NCBI GenBank assembly: GCA_013076295.1
Contig: RQOL01000466.1
Span: 5,127,080 to 5,191,079, forward strand
Length of the DNA: 64,000 nt
Direction of reading: 5' to 3'
Source: Sanderia malayensis
Lineage: Eukaryota; Cnidaria; Scyphozoa; Semaeostomeae; Pelagiidae
Part shown: positions 22,101-31,618 of the stretch, piece after piece
Numbering within the stretch: position 1 is the stretch's first letter
Layout of the letters: every line of letters starts with the position of its first letter
The notes under the pieces: model-generated
What the model was told of the DNA's origin: nothing
Databases searched by the model: none
What the model saw: only the letters and a program-made list of their open reading frames with translations
Position numbers and translations under genes: made by a program

Positions 22101-23779
22101 TATCCTTTGAAATCTTTTCCAGTTTCTTTTGCAATACATTCTCAAATTGATAAGCAAGGGTAAGATGAAACTGCCCGTTGTGCACTGGTACTGATAAACC
22201 TAAAACATCAACAGTTTCTGCATTCAACACACAAGTCATTCCATTGGCTGTAGCAACCATGGTATTACAGTCAAATCTGCATAGTTCGAACTTGTGTAAT
22301 TCGAACTCTATCTAATTCGAACGAAAATCCCCATCCTTTCAAAGATCACTAATGAACCAATCCTTATCAAACAAACGTCTATAAAATCGAACTTTTTGTA
22401 ATTCGAATATTTTCACGCTTCCCAGGGTGTTCGAATTAGACAGAGTTGACTGTATATGCAGAATACCTGTGATTTTGCAAGATCTTGATCTTCTTTTGAA
22501 GATTGTCAACAACCAATTACAGCAATTAACTTTACATAACAATGTAGCATAAGAAGCTATGCCTTTAATGGTTCAAACCCAGAAATAATCATAACCACAA
22601 ACTACAAGCCAACCAGCCAACCTAGTTGTCCCTCCTTCTGAGGTTGGTAAGCAAGTATCCAGAATATCTCGGGATGAGGGTTTATACCAACTGGACCCCC
22701 ATTGATAATAGTAAAAATATCCAATAAAAATAATTGCACTTGTAAAAAACAATGAGTAAAATATTTGAACTTGCATATCACAGATACTGAGCAATGCTCC
22801 AATTACTACTCACCAAGAGTTGCTTTCATCTGGTTTGCAAACTTTGTCGTCAAATCAGCAAGCCAAGTACATGCATTTTCTTCAAGAAAAAGTGCCATAT
22901 ATCCTCGTGTATTGTGATGAAATAGTCGAAGCTGTGCTTGCTTCTTTGCCAAAAATTTCTGGCATACTTTATCTAGAATTTCTAGCATTGCCGGAACTCT
23001 AAAGTCTTCAACCTAATGGGGAAAAATGAATATGAATAATGCCCAATGTAATTTGACCGAGATAATACTGAAAAATTGAAAATTCACCATGAACAGCCTT
23101 CTCGCACTAACCTGAAAAAGTCTTGTCAGTGTGAGATGAGGAAATGAATCGTGAATTGCATTTGGTCCACATTGATCCAATGTTTTTTGCCAAAATTCAT
23201 TGAGACTTTCTGATAATGCACCTTTTGGGGTAAGGAACAGAACAAACTGCCTTGAACCCGAGTCTGTTACAAAGGGATCATCTTTGTGATTTTGTAACCT
23301 TGAAAACAAAAGTGTTTTGGAAACATTGGACACATCGCCCTGTTGACCATACAACAAATTGTCCACTATGCAACAAAAGAAGAAAATAATTGTTGCATTT
23401 CAAAAATAACTCTAAAATTACCATTTGATAGCAGTGGCGACATCCTTATGACCTGTGGCAACCAAAGCATGTTCACTGTTGGGCAGAAAAAATAAAAATA
23501 TGCCAATACATGCACAACACATACACAACCATTGCACTAAGTTTACTAAAATCAAATCAAAACAAATGAGATTCATTTTCATCAAATTTCAATATTGTTG
23601 TCAGTTGTCATAAAGTCATGGTGTCAACAAAACAAGGGAAGGGAGTCAACAACATTTTCAAACAAATGAAACATCACATACGCTCGATCTTTAGGAAAGC
23701 CAGCTTCTTCGAGCTCTCGTAAGGAATGTTTGTGCCAAGCAACATGGTCTCTCTTTTCATCTGAGCAGCTGGAAGTCAT
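19113..23779 (-). CDS. UBASH3: UBASH3 (TULA/STS)-like protein: UBA, 2H phosphoesterase, SH3, histidine phosphatase
   Basis: Exons: 23779-23682, 23475-23422, 23365-23112, 23012-22814, 22247-22027, 21441-21239, 20193-19113; about 703 residues. N-terminal UBA (LEEAGFPKDRA|EHALVATGHKDVATAIKW) is followed by a 2H phosphoesterase-like domain with two HxT motifs (FPHLTL and FHLTLAY). Next comes an SH3 domain (VVKYHYAAVNKTELTIIPG...YCHETGRSGIFPANF), then a phosphoglycerate-mutase-type phosphatase domain (IFLIRHAERVD, RRNLNMP, ASPAFRCIQTAE, ILIVAHSPSLEACSRQL). The order is that of vertebrate UBASH3A/B, ubiquitin-binding phosphatases acting on tyrosine-kinase signalling. The RHG motif is RHA here; the catalytic Arg and His and the second His are kept. 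The exon 2/3 join as read is off by one base. Intron 5 carries a miniature element ending 20 bp from the splice acceptor. Confidence 0.9.
20372..20917. mobile_element. TA-flanked inverted-repeat element (CTTTCGCG family), 546 bp
   Basis: The termini are inverted repeats of about 39 bp starting CTTTAATCGGAGAAACTTTC and continuing with GCGGGAAGAAACTTTCGCG, flanked by TA (20370-20371, 20918-20919). The interior is dense with ACTTTCGCG/CGCGAAAGT words. It lies in the last intron of the UBASH3-like gene. A 345-bp relative sits at 25998-26342. No coding capacity. Confidence 0.85.
22268..22452. mobile_element. TA-flanked pogo/Tigger-like miniature element, 185 bp
   Basis: Begins CAGTCAAATCTGCATAGTTC and ends with the near-complement GTTCGAATTAGACAGAGTTGACTG, with TA on each side (22266-22267, 22453-22454). 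Internal AATTCGAAC words recur. It lies in intron 4 (between exons 4 and 5) of the UBASH3-like gene; on the gene's strand it ends 20 bp before the first base of exon 5. Relatives occur near 39046 and 62388-62596. Confidence 0.78.
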
Positions 23780-24241
23780 GACGTTTCATTTATAAAAATA
23801 TTTTCTACCGGCCTATTTGGTTGACCTCAGTCATCAACCCGTCTTCGTTTTGTTGAGTGTTGGCGTGAGCATTTGTTCACTCCGAATTATGCCCAAGCTA
23901 TCATGCTTCACCGAGAATTCAAATTTGCCACGATCAAACGCCTATTTCTATTTTTGGTGTTGAAGTATTTCCATGTAGAGCTCTCGTAAATTCCAAAAAT
24001 GTAGGCCTGTTGTAACGACACCTATTTAACTAATCATCTGGCTCCATTGTTATATTTATGATATTATTTCATCACTTTCTGTTCGGAAAGAAAGGGGCGG
24101 ACACGCTTGGGATATCACAGTTCATTCATTTATGGCTGGCAAACAAAAGGTTTCAGCCGAGATATCTTTGTGATGTCCATGTTTGTTTCCGCTTTGCACA
24201 TTTAGAATACTCTAAAAGTTAACAACAACAACAGCAACATA
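23780..24241. other. intergenic, upstream of the UBASH3-like gene
   Basis: Presumed promoter side of the UBASH3-like gene. I see no exon, RNA gene or clear element in it; a (CAA)n-type stretch occurs near 24220-24238. Confidence 0.4.
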
Positions 24242-25411
24242 CATTAAAACCGAAAACTTTCGGACGATCAAACATTCGGACAAAATTGTGTCCGAAAATT
24301 TAATTGTCCGAAATTACTTGCTGTCCGAAAGTTTTATTGACCGCAAGTTTTTTTTTCGGAAGACAGAAATACAAACAAAGATGGTCAATTTTCATCAAAA
24401 TTAATCATCTACTCATCATTTCGCGCCTTTAGCATTTATCTTCAGCATTTTTGTTTTTTCCGTCCTTTATGTTCATCATTTTCAATCAGAGGCCAATCAA
24501 GCCCAAGGGGCACATTGTTTGAGCAACGTAAGGTTTTAAGCGTTGAGCTGAGAGTTTTTGGCAACGCAACTGGTCTACGAGGGGAACACAATTCGTTGTC
24601 TTCCACAAGAGGACAGATTTCCAGAAGGCTTCGATGAAATACAATTTGATACACATCAAACAATTGGAGCAACGAATAAAAATGATTCAGTTGTTGAATT
24701 CAGTGATTTTTCTCTTCGTGTCAAAAGAACGAGATGAATTGAAGCTCCCGAGGGAACAAAGGGCCGTGGTTATCTTTGATGTGTTCAGGTAGCAAACAGC
24801 AGATGCAGTATTTCAATTAATTGAAGACAATTTCTGAGTCAGTATGTTTGTGCCAGCTAATTTAACACATCATCTTCAGTCACTGGAGCCTACTGTCAAT
24901 AGTCCGCCAACAAATTTTCTAAAATCAAAGTTTAAAGAGTCGTATGCCAAGAGTGTCGGGCCCATATCAATTGTGGAATTGAAGTCTATTCCATTGAAGT
25001 TTCACGAAAGCTTTTTACTATGAAACCTCTTCATGCACAGTGATTGACTTGGCTGTACGACTATTTGCGAAACAACCCTGAAATGATGAGAAAAGGTATG
25101 GCGCGGCATAGGGGCCAAAAGCATTTCGCCGTACTGTCTCCTCGTCACGCATATGCACCCACGAAACCAGGTTGCACAGTCACAGAAATTTTACGACCAT
25201 GATACCTACATTGAACATTGAGTTGGAGCCAGAGAACCCTTTTCAAGATCCAGACTAAATACGATATCAAACTTGATCGATTTTAGCTTTGTCCGAAAAT
25301 TTCTCTGGTCCGAAAGTTTTTTGTCCGAAATTCTTGAAAAAGCGTCCGAAAGTTTCTTGTCCGAAGTATTTTGTCCGAAATTTTTAAGTCCGAAAGTTTT
25401 CAGTTTTAATG
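24242..25411. mobile_element. TA-flanked inverted-repeat element (GTCCGAAAGTTTT family), 1170 bp
   Basis: Left end CATTAAAACCGAAAACTTTC continues GGAC; the right end is GTCCGAAAGTTTTCAGTTTT then AATG, flanked by TA (24240-24241, 25412-25413). Both ends contain many TCCGAAA/TTTCGGA words. The middle has only short frames (for example 24672-24442 minus) that I cannot assign, so it may be a decayed element. Confidence 0.75.
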
Positions 25412-25413
25412 TA

Positions 25414-25995
25414 GTCACATCAATGTGCCCTGTTTTCCAGAGTGAGCAGGGCCCCCGTATGATCGCCGCCCCCGCATGAGCGCCGCAAGTCACTTTTTGG
25501 ATTTTCCACTTTGCAGTTCCAGGGAGGATACATAACGTAAATCACTTGTTACAGCCAGTCCGCAACCCTAACTTTTTAACCAACTGTCCTAGCGATATGA
25601 GGCCTGTCTCAAAGTGATCAGATTGTTCTAAATAGTTTGTGTCGACTATTTGTGAGCCATATTTCAATCAAATTCAATTTTTGGATTGTCGACTTTTCAG
25701 TTCCTTTGAGTTTACACAAACACAACGCAATTCATTTACTGTGGCCAGTCCGCAAACCTAGTTGAATCAACTAGCAATGTAGCCTCTAAATAGTGGGCTA
25801 CAACTACTTTTCAGCCAAGTTTCATTTAAGTTTAAAAGTGGGAAATTCGAATTCGAGCCTTCATGTATTTTGCGCAAATTGTCGTAGTGGACTGAATTTG
25901 TTTCTAATAAGGCTCTAATTAGTGTGTTTTGCCTACTTGTATGTCAGTTTTTGCTAATTCAAAATGTGTAGTATTGATGCGACGAATTCATGGAC
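25414..25995. other. intergenic gap between two miniature elements
   Basis: No convincing coding frame. A GCCCCCGTATGATCGCCGCC stretch near 25450 looks like a fragment of a GC-rich inverted-repeat element. Two similar stretches (about 25497-25600 and 25678-25780, both with ATTTTTGGATT...GACTTTTCAGTTCC-like words and CCAGTCCGCAA) suggest an old local duplication. Confidence 0.4.
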
Positions 25996-25997
25996 TA

Positions 25998-26342
25998 CTT
26001 TAATCGGAGAAACTTTCGCGGGAAGAAACTTTCGCGATTTTCGCGTTTTTGGCCAAAATTCGCGAAAGTTTATTGCGCGAAATTTTCTAAACTATGAAAT
26101 TCGCGAAAGTTTCATATAAAAATTTCAAAATTGGAAATTCGCGAAATTTATGAAAAAGTTTCACTTTGAATAAAAACTACTTCAAAGTTTCTGTTTAAAG
26201 TTTCTGTTCAGACTTGGAATTCGCAAAAGTTTATTCTCGCAAAATATCCGATTTTGCCTAAAACGCGAAAGTTAATTCTAGAAATTTCGCGTTTTTTTCG
26301 CATCACGAAAGTTTCTTCACGCGAAAGTTTCTCCGATTAAAG
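25998..26342. mobile_element. second CTTTCGCG-family element, 345 bp, TA-flanked
   Basis: Same termini as 20372-20917 (CTTTAATCGGAGAAACTTTC and its complement), flanked by TA (25996-25997, 26343-26344). It is about 200 bp shorter than the first copy and looks like an internally deleted version. Confidence 0.82.
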
Positions 26343-27033
26343 TATGTATATTTTAGCACATTTTGGAAAGATGTTTTCTTTTCATTGTTTAATGCTTTTT
26401 TGTAAAAGTGAAAATAAAATATGTTGGAAATAGTCAACGCTGTTATTTTTAGCCTGAAAATGGATCTATAGTCCTCATATTCATGTAAATATGCCCCTTT
26501 AAGGAATGTATCCATGAAAGCAGTGTTACTCAGTTTTTTAACTTCGAACTTCACAGAACAGATAGATAACAAAAGCAACTATAATTAATAGCATTATAAT
26601 GCAAGTATGTAAATATAAAGATAATTAGAAGAGAATTGTAAATTTTCCCTGTTTTAAATTTTATCGATTTTGCAACCAGACTTGTTGCATTTTGAAATGA
26701 ATGCTTGCAAGTCCATTATGAGTTTGAATTGGGAAATTTTTGGCGAAGAGGTCGTACGGTCTCTAGGCTTTACAACCACAAAAGCACTTTATTACTCAAA
26801 AAGATGCTCCGACCACCACAAGACGTGGGAGATCATGCAGTTGATGTACATAGCCATTGCCGATGAATTGCTAGTGCCATTTGTTCACAACTGCATGAAG
26901 TTGGACTTAGAGATATCTGTCGACAGATATTGAGCATGGTATCAAGAGTCAGCTATAAATCCAAATTACATATACATGATGCAAGTTACATTCACATATT
27001 TACATAATCTGATGCTGTTTCGCGAAGGAGTTA

Positions 27034-27184
27034 AGGCTAGTTTACACGAGCAAGTTTTCTATGACAATTTTTAATTGACAATTTTATTTTGCTCGTGTAG
27101 ATGAGGTCAATTTGAGCTCATATGACAATTTTTCATATGTCAATTAAAAATTGTCATAGAAAACTTGCTCGTGTAAACTAGCCT
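27034..27184. mobile_element. palindromic miniature element, TTA-flanked, 151 bp
   Basis: Almost a perfect palindrome: AGGCTAGTTTACACGAGCAA at the left, its complement at the right, with CAATTTTTAATTGACAATTT inside. Flanked by TTA (27031-27033, 27185-27187), as in PIF/Harbinger-type insertions. It separates two pieces of the DUF6589-like relic. Confidence 0.82.
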
Positions 27185-27602
27185 TTAGAATGGGTGACTA
27201 TAGTCTAGCTGAAGAAGCTGCACGAGAGCAATTGCAGATAGTTTTTTTCGCACGGTCTCATCCTAAGTATCGCAGGATTGTGGCCTTGGATAAAATGTGG
27301 AAAGGGTTACTTCCGGAGAAGTTGGTTGAAGTGCTGAAGTGTTCGTTTGCTGCCAGTCGAGTGAATAACAGACCGGGCTGTGGTTACGGCAAGTACCACC
27401 CGAGCCCGGAGAAATTCTGATGTGGATTTTTGAATAGCTATTGACCCGGGTGTTCAGAAATGCGATGGTAAACGGGGGTCTGCTGGTGCGTCTGGGAGCT
27501 GGGGGGACTTTTTATGTGGAATGCCTCTGCGGAGGAGTCCACAATCAAATCCTCATTTCTAAAGTAACTACAAGACTTTTGGCGGTGGAATTCTTTCAGG
27601 TA

Positions 27603-28370
27603 CAGAGGCGGATATTGTGGGGGGTTTGGGGGGGCGAACGACCCCCCAAAAAATTATTTGTCGGTGAATGTTAACTTTTTTGGCATTTTGTCGGTATTTA
27701 CTTAGACAGATTTTTACTATATATTCTTGAAAGTTTCTTAACTTACAAGGGACGTAAACGACGAAATGGTGCCTGACATCGTAACAAAGGCTAATGGAAT
27801 CCTTACTATAATCAAAGCTCGAATTTACGCTCATGGTGGTCATATTTGATCAAATAATGCAAACGACAAACATCCTGAACAAAATACTACAAGGCCGTGA
27901 GATTGACTTGGCCGAAGCTCTTCTCCTTATCGACGCATGCATTAAGGAAATTCGTTAAGAAATGATCCTAAGTTTGAGGAGTTTATTGTTCAAGCGAAAG
28001 AAATCGCAGAAAAGTCAGGAACAGAATATGATTTTGCAAGCCGAAGAGCGAGAAAAAGGATTTGACGAGTTGTGCTCAGATGAAGCACCATCTGAACCAA
28101 AAGAGGCCTTCAAGTGTGACTTTTTCTTCCAAACGAAAGGCACAAAGTTCAAAGATATTGTAATTGTAACTGAACTCTAATTTATTTTCTAAATTGTTCA
28201 CATTTTAAGAACCTCGAGAGGTAAAAGAGTAGCAAAGCCCCAAAACTTGGATAGGGGCTTCGCCCCTTGACCCCAACCAGAGCTCTAACTTTCGGTTTCT
28301 TGGTTAAGAATTTTGTCGGCAAATCCTCACTATTCGCCCCACCACCAAATATGGCCAATGTCCGCCTCTG
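27603..28370 (+). mobile_element. hAT element nested in the left arm, 768 bp, 8-bp target duplication
   Basis: Termini CAGAGGCGGATATTG and CAATGTCCGCCTCTG; TTCAGGTA is duplicated at 27595-27602 and 28371-28378. The opposite arm near 30228-30245 shows the unoccupied site with a single copy. Inside, plus-strand codons at about 27872-28070 read NKILQGREIDLAEALLLIDA then, in another frame, DPKFEEFIVQAKEIAE. This pattern occurs in the middle of TTF/ZMYM-type hAT transposases. It is a short, frame-broken transposase relic. Confidence 0.88.
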
Positions 28371-28669
28371 TTCAGGTATGCACTGCTTGACTCTTTCTGA
28401 CTAATTAAAGGTAGACATGCCCGTTTTTTGTCACGTGACTAAAATTTACTCCTTTTCCTTATATGGAATTTCTTCACATTTTTAGAAATTTTAGCATGAT
28501 TATGGACAAAAGTGACCCATATTCGCTCGAAACTGGCTTAATCAGTATTTGTATCGTTATATTTAGCATCTGAATTCATTAGTAGGCACAAATGGCACCG
28601 AACATATATAAAAGTAAACAAGTAGAAATTCAACTTACAACACAACAAATTGTGACCCCAACGTTAATC

Positions 28670-29895
28670 TTGTAATGCATCGTCCCCATCTGTATCATCT
28701 TGGCTTGGAGGGAGCTATGAAAGATCGACAATCTTTTTTCGTCCATTTCATGGCGTGCATAAAGCTTTTAAGGAATATCCCAGAGATATACAAAGGACTT
28801 ACATGGCAATTTTTACAGATGATTTCGTGAGGATATACACGCGTCAATATTATTGCAGACAGGTACGAAGAAATCCCAATCAAGTCCACAGAAAGAAACA
28901 GACGTGGTAGCTCATTGAAAATAATCATATGCGGTAAGAAATGTTTCTGGAGACGCATTCTTCAAGAACGGCGAACTCGAATAATTGCATTGATTGTGTC
29001 AGTTATCGTGCAAAATAAAAGAAATAGCTACTTGGCTTGCTGTAATCAGAAGAGCTGTTTGTGTCTACAGACAATCACTGCTCGAAAATTGCACATGAAA
29101 ATGTAGAAATAGAACCAAGTCTCGTAAGTAACCACAAGGAAGCAGACACCAAGGTAGTATTGCATTGCACTCATGCACTTGAGAGGAACCAAAGCAAAAA
29201 TGTAATTATCAGATCACCATCTTGGGACACGGACATGGCTGTTATAATGATCGAAAAGCTAACATAGTGCGAAACAAAATGCTTCCTTGATAATGGCACT
29301 GGAAATAATCGGAAAGGCTTGTGGCTTAGCAATGTCGAAATGAGTGAAGATGCTGAACGGGTTTCACGCCTTTACAGAAAATGATTACATATAAAGCTTC
29401 TTTCGAAAAGGTAAAGCGCTATGCTGGAAGGTAGTAGAGAAGAATCAACGATTCTTGCAGGAATCCAAAAGTACTTGGAATGGAATGGAACTAGGACAAG
29501 TTGTTTTTGGAGTATTAGAAGAATATGTTTGCAATCTGTATGTTGCAAGGAAAAGAAAAGTAAATAGCGCACGACAGATGTTTCAGCGAAAATATGAAAA
29601 TGAAGAAAAGATCGTTGATCTTTAATCACTCCCTCCATAATCAGTCTGTATTAAAGTTGCATACTAGCCAAGCAAATATTTGCTGCTAAAAATAGGAAGT
29701 CAGCCGGAGAAACTCAGCTGGGGTTGCCACATCTTTCGGGTCATTGTTGGACAGAGAAATGCGAGAATGTTTGGATAGAAAAATAATTCCCAGAAAACAA
29801 CGAAGATTTGTTAATGGGGCTGAATGACAGTGAAAATGAAGATGAAAATGATGTACTTGGAATAGACAATGATACTGACGAGAATGATGAATGAT
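28670..29895 (+). pseudogene. decayed protein of the long-TIR transposon
   Basis: Multiple frame breaks and stops, but several blocks are readable: SLGGSYERSTIFF, YMAIFTDDFVRIYTRQ, and the clearest, LVSNHKEADTKVVLHCTHAL...NVIIRSPSWDTDMAV (29122-29250). The tail is acidic. The EADT...LH and IRSP..DTD pattern is one I associate with repetitive proteins in cnidarian and other invertebrate genomes whose enzymology is not settled. It is not functional here. Confidence 0.55.
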
Positions 29896-30744
29896 AATTA
29901 ACGTTAGGGTCACAATTTGTTATGTTGTAAGCACGAAACTCAGAGTTGCAGGGAATTATGTATCTTTTTATAGAAAATCACTCAATTCTGTTTACTTTTA
30001 TATATGTTCGGTGCCATTTGTGCCTACTAATGAATTCAGATGCTAAATATAACGATACAAATACTGACTAAGCCAGTTTCGAGCGAATATGGGTCACTTT
30101 TGTCCATAATCATGCTAAAATTTCTAAAAATGTGAAGAAATTCCATATAAGGAAAAGGAGTAAATTTTAGTCACGTGACAAAAAACGGGCATGTCTACCT
30201 TTAATTAGTCAAAAAGAGTCAAACAGTGCATACCTGAAAGAATTCCACCGCCAAAAGTCTTGTAGTTACTTTAGAAATGAGGATTTGATTGTGGACTCCT
30301 CCGCAGAGGCATTCCACATAAAAAGTCCCCCCAGCTCCCAGACGCACCAGCAGACCCCCGTTTACCATCGCATTTCTGAACACCCGGGTCAATAGCTTTT
30401 CAAAAATCCACATCAGAACTTCTCCGGGCTCGGGTGGTACTTGCCGTAACCACAACCCGGTCTATAACCACGGACACTACGAGTGAGGCGATGCCTCACT
30501 AGAAGAAATTAATAAGAACGCGAAAGCCTGGGTAACATCTGGTGTACCAACAGATGACAACTGGCTTAAAATATTTAGAAACCTGGATGAGCTGTGTAAG
30601 GTAAGACAAATGTAACTGTACTGAAAATCAATGTGCACAGAAAAAAACTTTACAAAATATGTTCTGGACAAAAAAAGTGTCATTTAGTCTATCATGCTTT
30701 GTCATCTGCAGGCGAGTTGGCTTTACGCATTTTGTGTGCCCCCA

Positions 30745-31290
30745 TTAGCCGCACTCTCCATTGTCGCATCCGATCCACTCATACGCAACTTTGCTGATGC
30801 TGAGCTCTCTCTTTAATTTCACATCAGCTTTACTTTTGTAGTTGATCCTACACCCCCTGCATGTATTGCAATCAGTTTTCTTTGCATTACTTTTTCGTCT
30901 CGCTTTTCTCTTTGAGCCAGGCAAGTCTACAATTGGAGCCAATTCGGCTTTCACTTGTGACATGGCCAATGACTTTCTTTTTGACACCTTTGTTGGTGTA
31001 TGCGACAGCGGTGATTGGCCTTCCTTTTCAGGCTTATTTGCTGGCTTCATCTCTTCTTCCTCTGCAATTGGCAGCATGTGTCTTACAATTGTTTTTTCTT
31101 TTGCATTTGCTTGAATTGATGGCTTGTATCTTATTTTCAGTTCTATTTCAACACCTCCAATATGCTGCAAGGGATCTACCTGTATGGCGATATAAACTTT
31201 ACACAGTAATTCTTTTGTAGATAAGAGATAATCTTTTAGAAAAGACTGGTTGTAATCCTTCTGATGCTTTAAATAGAAAAGTTCCGGGGA
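30745..31290 (-). CDS. unknown ORF with Cys-rich C terminus (probable exon)
   Basis: An open frame of 181 codons without stop between 31290 and the stop at 30745. It is hydrophilic with a lysine-rich middle (GSKRKARRKSNAKKTD) followed by a cysteine pattern (CNTCRGC...EWIGCDNGECG) resembling half of a zinc-binding finger. There is no plausible start ATG near its 5' end, so it is best read as a 3' exon with an upstream acceptor. A minus-strand frame at 31618-31430 (MVRHILLELRSEMTSQ...) may be an earlier exon, with a small palindromic insertion between them. Family not recognised. Being next to transposon relics it may itself belong to one. Confidence 0.35.
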   Translation of the reverse strand, partial: SPELFYLKHQKDYNQSFLKDYLLSTKELLCKVYIAIQVDPLQHIGGVEIELKIRYKPSIQANAKEKTIVRHMLPIAEEEEMKPANKPEKEGQSPLSHTPTKVSKRKSLAMSQVKAELAPIVDLPGSKRKARRKSNAKKTDCNTCRGCRINYKSKADVKLKRELSISKVAYEWIGCDNGECG

Positions 31291-31324
31291 TCATGAGGTC
31301 AGAAGTAGCAAAATCCGTTCAACC

Positions 31325-31430
31325 TTCCGAAAGGTATCGGGAACCGTTCAATAATAACGTCACGCTAGGGGGTGGGTGGTTCTAAAAACTCAAATTTAGC
31401 GTGACGTAATTATTGAATAGCCCCTCGTAT
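31325..31430. repeat. small imperfect palindrome
   Basis: GAACCGTTCAATAATAACGT at the left and ACGTAATTATTGAATAGCCC at the right are inverted relatives around a CCACCC centre, like a very short miniature element. It separates two minus-strand open frames. Confidence 0.55.
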
Positions 31431-31618
31431 CTCAACACTCCAATGATTACTTCAAACGACGTTCCTTGTTCAGTCCGACCCAGACTTGGGTCGTTTAGCT
31501 CGTCGAGCTGAGCAAAATCAATTGTTGTTAAGTCTTTCTGGCTTGTCATTTCGCTTCTCAGTTCAAGTAAAATGTGTCTCACCATCACAATATAGTGGGT
31601 TTTATAGCATTTGTACAT
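31431..31618 (-). CDS. unknown short ORF (possible exon)
   Basis: From the ATG at 31618 the frame reads MYKCYKTHYIVMVRHILLEL then RSEMTSQKDLTTIDFAQLD and ASLGRTE-like residues before entering the palindrome. Amino-acid composition looks protein-like, but no family is recognised and no donor is certain (a GTAATC follows TTTGAA near 31450). Confidence 0.25.

Larger units (their letters stand above)
27370..30463. mobile_element. long-terminal-inverted-repeat DNA transposon, 5-bp target duplication
   Basis: Arms of about 460 bp: left 27370-27602 plus 28379-28615 (split by a hAT insertion), right 30463-29998 in inverse orientation. Shared words include AGACCGGG at the tip, GAGCCCGGAGAA, CGATGGTAAACGGGGGTCTG, and CAAATGGCACCGAACATATA at the inner edge. 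ATAAC directly repeats at both flanks (27365-27369, 30464-30468). The interior holds decayed plus-strand coding sequence. Superfamily is not established. Confidence 0.85.
26655..30605 (+). pseudogene. DUF6589-like coding relic split by nested transposons
   Basis: Three pieces on the plus strand: 26655-26933 (LLHFEMNACKSIMS...LMYIAIADELLVPF), 27190-27369 (LQIVFFARSHPKYRRIVALD...KCSFAASRVNN) and 30464-30605 (ASLEEINKNAKAWV...NWLKIFRNLDELCK, ending at a possible donor). Pieces two and three are in one frame if the insertion 27370-30463 is removed, apart from one TGA. The layout resembles the C-terminal half of DUF6589 proteins, a family common in invertebrate genomes and often thought to be transposon-derived. 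The assignment is from memory and tentative. It is broken and not expected to be functional. Confidence 0.5.
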
